A DNA stretch of 64,000 bases from NCBI GenBank assembly GCA_019623805.1, contig CP053680.1, positions 1,302,001 through 1,366,000 on the forward strand. The letters run 5' to 3'. The notes beneath the pieces are model-generated. The model was not told the DNA's origin, did no database searches, and was given only the letters and a program-made list of their open reading frames with translations. Both the position numbers and the translations under genes were made by a program. The DNA comes from Gammaproteobacteria bacterium (ex Lamellibrachia satsuma) (lineage in GTDB: Bacteria > Pseudomonadota > Gammaproteobacteria > Chromatiales > Chromatiaceae). This document shows positions 37,277-46,470 of the stretch, piece after piece; position 1 is the stretch's first letter, and each line of letters starts with the position of its first letter.

Positions 37277-37912
37277 CTAACCAAGGTAGTGCGGGTAGAC
37301 CGCTACGGTCAATGCATTGAATTCTCGAGTCCCTTTACCCCGTGGATCAAGCTCAAATACAGCAAGCCCTTCACTGAATGAGCGCCGAAAAACCGTACGC
37401 TGACACAATCTCTGCTTAACAAAGCTGATATCTGAAAGCGAGATCAGTGCGGCAGCTGCCTCATCTGACTCTCGAATCGCTCTGTGGGTGTCGGCACGAT
37501 TGATAAAGGCAAAAAGTTCAGGATTCTTGCCGTCGACGTTATCATCGACAAAACGGATAAACCTCTGGGTCGACCAGATATCCGCCTGAGAGGGGGGCAC
37601 CGGAATCACAACCCTGTCCGCCAGCCTCAAAGCTCGCTTCATCGATTCGATATCTGCGGTGCCAACATCGATAAGCACCTCATCAAATTCCTTGAAGCGT
37701 TTTTTATGGTTCAATCCAGATGCGTCCACGACCTGGATTTTAGGTTCATAACCCTCTTCCACCCGGACATCCACAACATCCGTTAAGGTCGCTTGCGGAT
37801 CTGCGTCAACAACCAACACCTTTGCATCTGCCAATGCCAACCACACAGCCAGATTGAAGGCCACCGTACTCTTTCCGGATCCCCCCTTGAGACTACCGAT
37901 TACTGTTATCAT
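37277..37912 (-). CDS. ParA/MinD-type Walker ATPase
   Basis: Deviant-Walker ATPase of the ParA family, 211 residues, a short 'orphan' size. SLKGGSGKSTVAFNLAVWLA carries the signature Lys; LVVDADPQATLTDVV and VLIDVGTADIESMKRA are the A' and B motifs. No ParB partner or centromere-like repeats are nearby, so chromosome or plasmid partition is unlikely; orphan ParAs position other cargo such as chemosensory arrays, carboxysomes or pili. GGGGAG precedes the ATG. It follows the FRPL1 gene by 56 bp in the same direction. Confidence 0.88.
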   Translation of the reverse strand: MITVIGSLKGGSGKSTVAFNLAVWLALADAKVLVVDADPQATLTDVVDVRVEEGYEPKIQVVDASGLNHKKRFKEFDEVLIDVGTADIESMKRALRLADRVVIPVPPSQADIWSTQRFIRFVDDNVDGKNPELFAFINRADTHRAIRESDEAAAALISLSDISFVKQRLCQRTVFRRSFSEGLAVFELDPRGKGTREFNALTVAVYPHYLG

Positions 37913-37968
37913 GCACTCCCCTTTTCAAGTCTGTGGTGTAGGCATTTGCCTTCACAACAGGCTCGATT

Positions 37969-39192
37969 TCACTCCATCAATGGAAATTGGTCAATATAAT
38001 CTACCTGACTCATTGTTGGTGATGAATCAAATCCGTCCACGGCATATGGGCTTCTCTCAATCTGATACCAGTCCTGATCCACGGTCTGGTAGGTGCCCGG
38101 ATAACGCGGCTCATTGGCTCGTCTACTGATCCCCGTGTTATCAGCATGCGGTTCTCTCCACTTCCGGAATGACGACGTGTAGGGGTTGCTGTTGAAAACC
38201 TGCCTCCTGGCCGATATTGAAGGAGTATAGTCTCTCTGCGGATAGCGATTCCTCAGGACAGGGGGTTCAATCCTGCGGTTGGACAGCACTGGCATCCTTG
38301 CGGCCGGCTGACCGGCAGCACGGTTCACTGGTCGAAAAGCGTAGCGTTGGTATGGCTGATACCTATCCATTTTGCGGGAGGCAGTACTCTTCCCGACAAC
38401 AGTTGCACGTTTATTTACAGCAGGCCTGCGTTGCAAATTAGCGGCAGGCAGGGGGCTTTGCGCCAACGCACGATAGTCCCTCTGTAGCGGCGAAACATTC
38501 ATCGGCCGGAACCTGGGCTGAGGCATATGCTGCCGGACCTGTGGCCGATATCCCATTGGAGCGCGGGATGGCTGAAAGGCCATGCGTGGAAGCTGTTGGT
38601 TGTTTGGTCGATAGGCTTTCTGCAACGGCCGAAAGCGATATCCTGCAACATAGACCGGGGCGGGAACGGGGCGCTGATTGTAAGCCACCTGCGGACGATA
38701 CTGGGGCGCATAGCGGACAGGCACAGGGTTTACTGCATATTGTCCAGCGTAACGGGGCTGAGGATTCACATAGACAGGGGGAGCAAATCCCCGACCCTGA
38801 TAAGGCTGATGCTGAGGACGCCACTGGTTTGCCGGAAAGGGATATCCAGGTACGGGACCGCCAAACGCCATACGCGGGGTATTTGCCTGTCGCAAGGGTC
38901 TAAAGCGATACCCCTGGTAATAGTTTGCCGGCATCTGAGGGTAAGCACGCACGCGCTCGGAACCACCGAAAATTCCTGCCTGACGATTCCAATCGGGACG
39001 ATAGCGACCCTGCTGATATTGCTGCTGCCTGGAGACCTGGCCCCACTGCGGTGCATAACGGCCAGCTTGCCATGCAGTCGGCGCTGTCTGATATCCTGCT
39101 GAGGACGGATAAAAGGCCCAAGCCGATGCCCCAGGAAGCGCCAGTAAAATAAGCGCGCCTAAGGAAAAAAAACGCAAACCTTTGGAATTCAT
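37969..39192 (-). CDS. secreted Tyr/Arg/Pro/Gln-rich repeat protein (FRPL1)
   Basis: No family recognised. 407 residues: signal peptide (LGALILLALPGASAWA), then a low-complexity, strongly basic chain with no Cys. Repeated motifs: G-Y-R-F-R-P-L at 94-100 and 184-190 (exactly 90 apart), RFRPM at 227-231, YAFRPV at 284-289; PRMAF follows the first two at similar distance (106 and 202); GRYAPQW (44-50) and GRYRPDW (62-68). The last 40 residues turn acidic. AGGTGG sits 7 bases before the ATG. Predicted disordered, extracytoplasmic, possibly polymer- or surface-binding. It lies between FRPL2 and parA. Confidence 0.7.
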   Translation of the reverse strand: MNSKGLRFFSLGALILLALPGASAWAFYPSSAGYQTAPTAWQAGRYAPQWGQVSRQQQYQQGRYRPDWNRQAGIFGGSERVRAYPQMPANYYQGYRFRPLRQANTPRMAFGGPVPGYPFPANQWRPQHQPYQGRGFAPPVYVNPQPRYAGQYAVNPVPVRYAPQYRPQVAYNQRPVPAPVYVAGYRFRPLQKAYRPNNQQLPRMAFQPSRAPMGYRPQVRQHMPQPRFRPMNVSPLQRDYRALAQSPLPAANLQRRPAVNKRATVVGKSTASRKMDRYQPYQRYAFRPVNRAAGQPAARMPVLSNRRIEPPVLRNRYPQRDYTPSISARRQVFNSNPYTSSFRKWREPHADNTGISRRANEPRYPGTYQTVDQDWYQIERSPYAVDGFDSSPTMSQVDYIDQFPLME

Positions 39193-39361
39193 CTATTTTC
39201 CACCTGTTTCAATATGCAGGAATTCATCAATAAAGCGAGACACGTTCCGCGTCTCAATCACAACGCACAGTTTAACTGCAAACTGTCTTCTGAAAAACCG
39301 TTTGCCCCTCATTTTGGTGGAATTTTAACGATATTCAGATAAAGAAAAGGACCAATCCACG

Positions 39362-39997
39362 CTATCTAGCCGACCTGTTTGAATCCAGAGGCCTAAAGCT
39401 GTTTGTATAGTCTCTTGTCTGAGAGGGTGACCAGCGGTTGTCACTATCCGAAAATCGTCTATCCGGGCGATACTTCATCATACGATTGGCGCCCTCCCGC
39501 ACAATGGGAGCTGGCCTATTCGGCTTTGTTTCTACTGGATCCCCTCTAAAACGGTATCTGTTTTCCCTCTTCTGTGCTTGCTGTCCTGTCGGTGAAACAG
39601 GATTCAGACCATGTAGCCGTAATTGCTCGTCAGGTTCGATGGTTCGAAATCGAAATGCACCCATCTGTGGTGAGATAGGGCGCATATCCTCGACAGGGCG
39701 ATAGGTCCCTCGCGGAAGACTTGAGGGATTCACTAGGTTTGGAGGTAGGCGGGCTGGCTCGGCATTATGCTCCAATGCCTTCGGCGTCTGATATGCAGGC
39801 AATCCATACCCTTCCTGAGTTAATGGCCGCCAATGAAAAGAGCTGGCACCATCAGTTGCTGTCGAATTGGAAGTAGAAGCTCCGTCGAGCGGCCGAAAAC
39901 CATAACTTCGAGTATCGCTTACGGCTTCTGTCATGCTTAAAAAACACGCCAACGAACAACTTAAAGACAACCAGCCTATCCGAAGCAAAGTGATCAC
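39362..39997 (-). CDS. secreted FRPL-motif protein, smaller partner (FRPL2)
   Basis: No family recognised. 211 residues with a signal peptide (IGWLSLSCSLACFLSMTEAV); start is GTG at 39997. It uses the same aromatic-x-aromatic/F-R-P motif as the next gene: YGFRPLDG (32-39), FHWRPL (54-59), TYRPVED (98-104), FRFRTIEPD (115-123), YRFRGDP (148-154), MKYRPD (174-179), NSFRPLDS (199-206). Composition is Arg/Pro/Ser-rich. The 169-bp gap before FRPL1 contains two small hairpins (GAGAC/GTCTC and CAGTTT/AAACTG). The shared motif argues for joint function. Confidence 0.68.
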   Translation of the reverse strand: MITLLRIGWLSLSCSLACFLSMTEAVSDTRSYGFRPLDGASTSNSTATDGASSFHWRPLTQEGYGLPAYQTPKALEHNAEPARLPPNLVNPSSLPRGTYRPVEDMRPISPQMGAFRFRTIEPDEQLRLHGLNPVSPTGQQAQKRENRYRFRGDPVETKPNRPAPIVREGANRMMKYRPDRRFSDSDNRWSPSQTRDYTNSFRPLDSNRSAR

Positions 39998-40107
39998 CTA
40001 TTATTCATGCAGATGCTAACAATAAAAGCCGACAAGCAGCAGAATGTCCAGAAACTTAGCTATTAGCAGGAGCAACACCGGCTTAAACCGGCCCTCAAAA
40101 ACATCAA

Positions 40108-40141
40108 GGGGACAGAAAACCGGGTATTCTGTCCCCTTATT
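40108..40141. terminator. terminator after the RND permease gene
   Basis: AAGGGGACAGAA (40108) and TTCTGTCCCCTT (40128) form a 12-bp stem, with TTATTTG on one side. It lies past the permease stop (40176) in its reading direction. Confidence 0.8.
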
Positions 40142-40175
40142 TGTGACTCAATCACGAATCAGAAAAACCAGCCCA

Positions 40176-43100
40176 TTATTTCAGACGAATCCCCCGGCGT
40201 GCTGTTTTCTTACGCAGAGGAAGCGTTCTGACCTTGGGTGAGACGGATGTTGCGACCTTTTTAGCAGTCTTTGCTGCACCGTTGCCGTTACCTTTCGTTT
40301 TAGCCGGGGTAGTGCTGGTTTTCTTTGCGCTGGCTGCGACTTTTTTCTTGGTCGCAACTTTTTTCAGCGTCGATGGGCGCTTTTTCGCCCGCTTCGGGGT
40401 TGCTTTTGGAACAACTTTCGCTGCCACCGGTTTAGTGGTGGTTTCAGATGAGTCTGCAGCCAATTTCTCTACAGCCTCCGTTTGGTCACTTTTCGTCACG
40501 TCGATAGCGGCATCAGGCTCATTAGCCGCAACCATACTGACTTCAGCTGCTTCCACACTCTCTTTGACGGGTGAAGCGGGCTTGGTAGCGACCGGTTCAG
40601 TCACCTTCTCGGCAGGCTTTTCTGCCGCGACTTCAGCCGGGGAGTCGCTGTCAGGAATCGGCTTGTCGGACACTTTCGGTTCAGCTGCCTGGAAACTTTC
40701 AGCCACAGGAGCCGCTGCTACCGGGGCCGGAACAGTCCCTGCCGGAGCGGGTGAGAACGCACCACCTCCACCGGATGCTGGACCTCCTGTCCCACCGGAA
40801 GTGGGGGATGAGGGTGGGCTTCCCCCCCCTTTGGAAGATTTTTTAAACAGGTCTGCCAACAGTAGAAAGATGCCCCTGATCAAATAGAAAACCATCATCA
40901 GTGCAGCAGCCAACTTACCCCAAACCGCCACCCACAGCGGCGTCTTCGCCGGAGCAGCTTCAGGCGTCACCGGCTCCGCTGGGGCCGTGGCTGTAGCACC
41001 TGCAGTCTCCAGCGCGGGCATCTCCACTCCCGCCGGGGCGGTGGCAGCAGCAACTTCAATCAAATCTTTACTGGCATTTATACAACCCAATGGAATGACG
41101 ATCAGGGTCAATACCGTGGAGACCAGTACACCGGATGCCAGGGAAATCGCCATGCCCTGAAAGATCGGGTCGAAGAAGATCACCGAGGAGCCGCATACCA
41201 GGGCAAACGCGGTTATCATGATCGGACGGGTTCTCGTCTTACACGACTGAATTACCGCTTCAACAACCGTGCTGCCGTGTTGGATCTCATGGATAGCAAA
41301 GTCGACCAGCAAAATAGAGTTACGCACGATGATACCGGCCAGCGCAATCCAGCCGATCATAGAGGTTGCCGTGAACTCACCACCCCAGCCTGCCTGAAAG
41401 AAAAGCATGTGCGCAGGAATAATGCCCAACAGGGTCAAAGGGATTGGCGCCATGATCAGCGCAGGGATACGGAAGTTGCCAAACTCCCATACCACCAGAA
41501 TATAGATCATGATGAGCGCCACCATAAAGGCTGCACCCATATCTCTGAATGTCTCAAAAGTGACGGTCCATTCCCCGGCCCACTCAATCGCAGAGGTGGC
41601 ATCATCTCCAGGCGGGCCCAACCAGAACGTATCCAGTGCAACGCCGTCAGGCGCAACATAGCGCTCCTGTTCCAGCAAGTCCTGAACCTGAAGCATGCCA
41701 TACACCGGTGCCGCCATCTTGCCGCCAACATCTGCGACGACATACTCCACGTCACGCAGATCCTTGTGGAAGATTATGTCCTCTTCGCGCACCTGCTCGA
41801 AGCGGCCCAACTCCCTGAGCGGCACAGCGATTCCGGTGGTCGACATAATGGGAATATCTCCCAGTCGGGTGATCTCAGAACGTTCCGCCAACGGCACCTG
41901 GATAACGATATTGATCGGCTCATGCCCCGCCCGCTGCTTGACATCACCCAGCGGCGCACCACCCAGAGACATACTCAGATTGCGGTTGATGGTATCCACA
42001 GAGATACCGCGCCTGACCGATTTTTCCGTATCCACGGTAAAGCGCCAATACTGATAGGGATCGCGCATGTAGTTATCCACATCACGCAGGCTCTCAGCTT
42101 TCTTGAAGAGCTCAGTCAGATCGCTGGCCACCTGGCGGCGGACTTCGGAACTCGGACCATGAACCTCGGCCACCACGGACTGAAGTACCGGCGGTCCCGG
42201 CGGCATCTCCACCACCGCATACTTGGCACCGCTACCCTTCACCATCTTCTTAAGGTCCTCGCGGGCCTGGGTGGCTATTTCATGACTACTGCGGTCACGC
42301 TTCGATTTATGCAGCAGCTGTATCTGCACTTCAGCCTGCCAGGGGCTTTTACGCAGATAGTAGTGACGCACCATGCCATTGAAATCGAAGGGCTTCGAGG
42401 TTCCAGCATAGACCTGCACCGCAGTCACTTCGGAGTATTGGCGGATCTTATCCGCCATCCGATGCGCCAGATTGGCGGTCACCGGCAGAGCAGTCCCTTC
42501 GGGCATGTCGAGGACAACAGCAAATTCAGGCTTGTTGTCCAGCGGCAGCATCTTTACCGCCACCAGGTCGAAATAGAAGAGGGAGCAGGCGAGAGCAAAA
42601 GTTCCCCACATCACCAGCTTGAAGAGACGCGCCTTGGCGGGTTTCTCGATCATCGGAATAAGAACCCGCCGGAACATGCCTTCCAGCTTCTCCGCTTCCT
42701 TGTGCTCCCTTTTACCTGCTTTCTCCAGATAGTTCATGGATGGCCGCAGCCAATGGGACATAGTCAGGTAGGGGGTAAAGACAAATGCTGCGAATACTGA
42801 GATCAGCATTGCCGACGAGCCAAGGGCCGGAATCGGCTCCATGTAGGGCCCCATCATGCCGGAGACGAACCCCATCGGCAGCAGCGCCGCGATAACCGTG
42901 AAAGTGGCAAGGATCGTTGGATTACCCACCTCGCGCACCGCATCGACTGCGGTATCGACATCTGTCTTGCCCTCTTCCAGCCAGCGGCGGTAGATATTCT
43001 CGACCACCACAATAGCGTCGTCCACCAGGATGCCGATGGAGAAGATGAGTGCGAAGAGACTCACCCGGTCGATCGTGTAACCCATCAGCCAGGCACTGAA

Positions 43101-44351
43101 GATGGTCATCAACAACACCACGGGAATAACCAGCACCACCACAATAGCCGGCCTGAAGGCACGGAACGCCCCCAATACCAGCAGGAAGACAAAACCCGTC
43201 GCCACGAACAATTTAAAGATCAGGTCACTTACCTTATCATCCGCACTTTTGCCGTAGTCGCGGGTAACGCTCACCTCCACGTTATCGGGAATCAGTGAGC
43301 CCTTGATGTTGTTCACCCGCTCGATGATCGAATTTGCAACGGTGACCCCATTGGAGCCCTCTTTTTTCGCCACCGCAACGGTGACTGCAGGGACGCCATC
43401 AGCCTTGATATCGATCTCGCTTGCTGCGCCCGTATAGTAGGCGACCAGATGCTTCGCATCCTCCGGTCCCTGCTTTACCCGCGCGATATCGTGCACATAA
43501 ACCGGCACGTCGTTGTGGGTGCCGACGACCAGGCGATTGATATCATCCACGGACCTGAGAAAAGAGCCGGTCACCACGGTAAAGTGGGTATCGCCCGCCT
43601 CTACGCCACCGGCCTGTTGTTCACTGTTGGCGGTCTTGATGGTGTTAGCCACCTGATCGAGACTGATGCCAAAACCTGCCAGCCGCTCCGGAAAGACCTC
43701 TATTGACACCTGCTCGCGGCGACCACCCACCACAAAGCCGTTACCGGTATTCGGCAGCTCTTTGATCGCCTGCAGCACATCGTGAGCCAACATGCGCAGC
43801 TGCCCGTCATCCACATCCGGCGCGCCGTCGCCATCCACGTCCTTTGACCAGAGCGTCAGGTTGACCGCGGGCACATCATCGATCCCCTTGGCCTTCACCA
43901 ACGGCGGCATCACGCCGGGAGGAATCAGGTCCATATTGGAATCGATCTTATCGTTGACCTTAACCAACGATGGTCCCATATTCTCGCCCACGTCGAACTC
44001 TATGGTGACGACACCGCCTCCCCGCTGAGCTGCGGAATAGACGTGCTTTACACCCGGAATCTCCGACATGATCCGTTCCAGCGGCGCTATGGCCAAACCG
44101 GATACCTGTTCCGCAGCCGCACCGGGATACTGAACGAAGATATCCACCATCGGTACGGAGATTTGCGGATCCTCCTGGCGGGGCGTGACGACGAGACCGA
44201 GCAGTCCCATTAACATCATGGCCAGAAAGAAAAGGGGTGAGAGAGGCGACTCAATGAAGAATCTGGCGGTTCTGCCTGCCAGACCCAGATGCGCGTCGTA
44301 GTTGGGATCCATTGGATGGGGCTGATCGAGATTATTGTCGTTCTGACTCAT
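40176..44351 (-). CDS. RND efflux permease with unusual ~300-residue C-terminal extension
   Basis: Inner-membrane proton-driven exporter (AcrB/HAE type). Residues 1 to about 1090 are a complete RND core: TM1 (SPLSPLFFLAMMLMGLLGLV), porter domains, TM4 with IGILVDDAIVVVENIYRRW (paired Asp), closing helices ending VLVSTVLTLIVIPLG. Unusually, about 300 residues follow: an Ala/Pro linker, an extra hydrophobic helix (about 1140-1170, LAAALMMVFYLIRGIFLLLA), a Gly/Pro-rich piece, an Ala/Glu/Val-rich piece and, from about 1317, a Lys/Ala tail like histone H1 (KKVATKKKVAASAKK). ATG at 44351 follows GAG by 7 bases. Forms an operon with the membrane-fusion protein; no TolC gene nearby. Confidence 0.92.
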   Translation of the reverse strand: MSQNDNNLDQPHPMDPNYDAHLGLAGRTARFFIESPLSPLFFLAMMLMGLLGLVVTPRQEDPQISVPMVDIFVQYPGAAAEQVSGLAIAPLERIMSEIPGVKHVYSAAQRGGGVVTIEFDVGENMGPSLVKVNDKIDSNMDLIPPGVMPPLVKAKGIDDVPAVNLTLWSKDVDGDGAPDVDDGQLRMLAHDVLQAIKELPNTGNGFVVGGRREQVSIEVFPERLAGFGISLDQVANTIKTANSEQQAGGVEAGDTHFTVVTGSFLRSVDDINRLVVGTHNDVPVYVHDIARVKQGPEDAKHLVAYYTGAASEIDIKADGVPAVTVAVAKKEGSNGVTVANSIIERVNNIKGSLIPDNVEVSVTRDYGKSADDKVSDLIFKLFVATGFVFLLVLGAFRAFRPAIVVVLVIPVVLLMTIFSAWLMGYTIDRVSLFALIFSIGILVDDAIVVVENIYRRWLEEGKTDVDTAVDAVREVGNPTILATFTVIAALLPMGFVSGMMGPYMEPIPALGSSAMLISVFAAFVFTPYLTMSHWLRPSMNYLEKAGKREHKEAEKLEGMFRRVLIPMIEKPAKARLFKLVMWGTFALACSLFYFDLVAVKMLPLDNKPEFAVVLDMPEGTALPVTANLAHRMADKIRQYSEVTAVQVYAGTSKPFDFNGMVRHYYLRKSPWQAEVQIQLLHKSKRDRSSHEIATQAREDLKKMVKGSGAKYAVVEMPPGPPVLQSVVAEVHGPSSEVRRQVASDLTELFKKAESLRDVDNYMRDPYQYWRFTVDTEKSVRRGISVDTINRNLSMSLGGAPLGDVKQRAGHEPINIVIQVPLAERSEITRLGDIPIMSTTGIAVPLRELGRFEQVREEDIIFHKDLRDVEYVVADVGGKMAAPVYGMLQVQDLLEQERYVAPDGVALDTFWLGPPGDDATSAIEWAGEWTVTFETFRDMGAAFMVALIMIYILVVWEFGNFRIPALIMAPIPLTLLGIIPAHMLFFQAGWGGEFTATSMIGWIALAGIIVRNSILLVDFAIHEIQHGSTVVEAVIQSCKTRTRPIMITAFALVCGSSVIFFDPIFQGMAISLASGVLVSTVLTLIVIPLGCINASKDLIEVAAATAPAGVEMPALETAGATATAPAEPVTPEAAPAKTPLWVAVWGKLAAALMMVFYLIRGIFLLLADLFKKSSKGGGSPPSSPTSGGTGGPASGGGGAFSPAPAGTVPAPVAAAPVAESFQAAEPKVSDKPIPDSDSPAEVAAEKPAEKVTEPVATKPASPVKESVEAAEVSMVAANEPDAAIDVTKSDQTEAVEKLAADSSETTTKPVAAKVVPKATPKRAKKRPSTLKKVATKKKVAASAKKTSTTPAKTKGNGNGAAKTAKKVATSVSPKVRTLPLRKKTARRGIRLK

Positions 44352-44417
44352 GTGCGGTCTCAAAGTATCTGCAACTGCAGGATCCGATGATCTTGCAAGG
44401 GTTCAAGGCAAAAACCC

Positions 44418-44435
44418 GGGGAGGCACGCCTCCCC
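44418..44435. promoter_or_regulatory. hairpin between membrane-fusion protein and permease genes
   Basis: GGGGAGGC, AC, GCCTCCCC: an 8-bp GC-rich stem in the 120-bp gap inside the operon. It may attenuate or stabilise the mRNA at the gene junction. No T-run for a full terminator in the operon direction. Confidence 0.5.
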
Positions 44436-44486
44436 TCGATTCAAATGTCTTTAGAAAGTTATGATAGACGACTGATGGGACACCGC

Positions 44487-45641
44487 CTATCTGGCCGGCG
44501 AGGTCCAACCGGCACTGATACCGACACCGGGATTACGTGCTACCCGTTCTCCGGCCTTGAGGCCGGAGAGGACAGTGGTATAACCGCCGGGAAGCTGCTC
44601 GCCAACCCGGATCAGCCGCAATTGATGCTTGCCTTCGTCACCGAGCACATAGACACCGGGGAGACTGCCGTTGTAACGAATGGCGCTACTGGGGATAACC
44701 GGGTTGCTGCGTGCCGGCGCATTGAAATCCGGCACCATCACCTTGGCATACATTCCGGGCGCAGAGACGCCTTGGGGCAGATCGAACTTGATGGTCACGG
44801 TGTGACGTTGCGCATCGGCCATGGGAAAGATCTGCGCGACACGCACCGGGATCTCCTGATCACCAATATCCAACTCCGCCCGCAGCATCATGCCTTCGCT
44901 CAGGCCGGGACGCAGACGGCCCGGGACATCCACAACAATCTGCAGATACTCCACATCGGCATATTTCAGCAGGGGCTGGCCCGGTTGAACAGTGTCACCC
45001 ACCTCGACAAACTTCTTCATGATCACGCCGCTAAAAGGCGCCAAACTCTTGGCATCCCGAAGCTTGGCATCAATCGCCCTGATCTCGGACTGCACGCGAA
45101 CGATCGTATTGCGCGCCGACTGGACACGGGTCTGGGACGAGTAGATATCGGCGCCGCGCTCAACATCGCGGTCGCGTTCACCCATCATGTCTTCCATGGG
45201 ACTGGTGAACATTTGATCAAACAGGTTGGGTACACCCATGCCGCCCATCGAGGATTTGGTTTTGGGCGACCAGAGTTCGCGATTGTACTGCACACCGGCA
45301 TTTCGCAGCTGGACATCGGCATTGGCCAGCTGCGCCATTGCAGCCTGACGCTTGGCGCGTAACTCGCTTTCATCCAGCTCCACCAGCAGATCGCTATCCT
45401 TGAAGGCATCACCTTCGATGCCCGCGAGAAACTTGACCCGGCCCGGCAACTGCGCCGATAGGGTCACCTCTTTGTACGGCACCACGGTGCCGCCAAGAGA
45501 GACATGCGGCACGCCCTGCGACTGCTGCACAACAAAGTAATCACCGCCACTCACTGGCACCTGCGCCACTGCACTGGCAGATACCGCCATCGCAGATGCG
45601 ATCCCGACGCCCAAAATCAACGCCTTTAGTCTGTCACCCAT
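44487..45641 (-). CDS. RND periplasmic adaptor (HlyD/AcrA-type membrane-fusion protein)
   Basis: Links the RND permease to an outer-membrane channel, 384 residues. Signal peptide ends AVAQ; biotinyl-lipoyl halves are VTLSAQLPGRVKFLAGIEGD and APFSGVIMKKFVEVGDTVQP; the hairpin helix lies between (about 95-195) and contains an unusual Met/Gly-rich insertion (SSMGGMGVPNLFDQMFTSPM) that could touch metal. Beta-barrel and membrane-proximal domains follow. GGAACT precedes the ATG. Followed by the permease gene, preceded by an SCP2 gene. Confidence 0.92.
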   Translation of the reverse strand: MGDRLKALILGVGIASAMAVSASAVAQVPVSGGDYFVVQQSQGVPHVSLGGTVVPYKEVTLSAQLPGRVKFLAGIEGDAFKDSDLLVELDESELRAKRQAAMAQLANADVQLRNAGVQYNRELWSPKTKSSMGGMGVPNLFDQMFTSPMEDMMGERDRDVERGADIYSSQTRVQSARNTIVRVQSEIRAIDAKLRDAKSLAPFSGVIMKKFVEVGDTVQPGQPLLKYADVEYLQIVVDVPGRLRPGLSEGMMLRAELDIGDQEIPVRVAQIFPMADAQRHTVTIKFDLPQGVSAPGMYAKVMVPDFNAPARSNPVIPSSAIRYNGSLPGVYVLGDEGKHQLRLIRVGEQLPGGYTTVLSGLKAGERVARNPGVGISAGWTSPAR

Positions 45642-45747
45642 AGTTCCGTACTATCCAATGCTTGAAGTGAAATTGTGGAAAATAGCCTGATGCAACTGCC
45701 ATCCTCGATGCCATGAGTTAGCAGAGGGATGAAAAACCATCCAATAA

Positions 45748-46143
45748 TCAGGCACGCCCCATCACTGAGAAACTCTTGATGAACGGCTTCGCCATGCGCG
45801 GATCCTTGATCATGGCGGTGTAGTCTCCAACCACGAACTTCATCTTGCGCGAGGTAAATGCCATGCCGAGGCCCATCATACCGGGGGGTTTGGACATCCA
45901 TTTGCGCCACTGCTCATCAGAGGCACGGATATCCCAATTCATCTCCTGGCCATCGAAGGCGCCGGCAGCTGTCGCCTTGCCGTTTTCCACCACGAGCATA
46001 CCCTTGGGTGCTGTTTCGCCATCGAATCCATATCCGATCACACTGTTGAAGCCTATCTGGGCCAGAGCATCTGACAACTCAGGTTCGGCGTTCCAGTGTT
46101 CCATGAAACTCTTCATCCACTCATCGGAAAACAGATCGGCCAT
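45748..46143 (-). CDS. SCP2 sterol-binding-domain protein
   Basis: A 131-residue single-domain protein of the SCP2 lipid-carrier fold. Visible family parts: FNSVIGYGFDG..KGMLVVENGKATAAGAFDGQEMNWDIRAS and WRKWMSKPPGMMGLGMAFTSRKMKFVVGDY. GAGGAGG before the ATG is a strong ribosome site. It leads the adaptor-permease gene pair (106-bp gap), suggesting a hydrophobic ligand for the pump; that link is inference. Confidence 0.85.
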   Translation of the reverse strand: MADLFSDEWMKSFMEHWNAEPELSDALAQIGFNSVIGYGFDGETAPKGMLVVENGKATAAGAFDGQEMNWDIRASDEQWRKWMSKPPGMMGLGMAFTSRKMKFVVGDYTAMIKDPRMAKPFIKSFSVMGRA

Positions 46144-46470
46144 GTTGCCTCCTCAGGCTTGCATTCAGTTGATTTTTTTTCGGGACAAGCCCTGTCTGGA
46201 GGGAGTGTCTCGGAACCTATCAGTATCCACGAAGCAGATTACCAATGCAAATAAACAGCCCTCAAAAACGCCTGTCATATAGGAGTTTTAGTAATTGCCC
46301 AACTTCCTAAATATTTAGTTATCAACGACCTAGAAACAACAACCAGAGGATGTTCGATTTTCGGGAAAATTAAACTCAAAATAGGCCTGTTGCCACCCTG
46401 TTTCACGCGCTAGTATTTACCGCATAAAGAATTAAAAAGCGCCCGCTTGCAATTAGGAGTCAAACTGAAG

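Noticed and set aside
37277..37912. Plasmid or chromosome partition locus
   Set aside because: No parB, no parS-like repeats and no replication genes next to the ParA-type gene.
41277..42800. 507-codon plus-strand open frame inside the RND permease
   Set aside because: Antisense shadow of a well-supported gene; His/Arg-rich composition typical of reversed GC-rich coding.
44445..45362. 305-codon plus-strand open frame opposite the membrane-fusion protein
   Set aside because: Antisense shadow; the minus-strand protein has clear adaptor domains.
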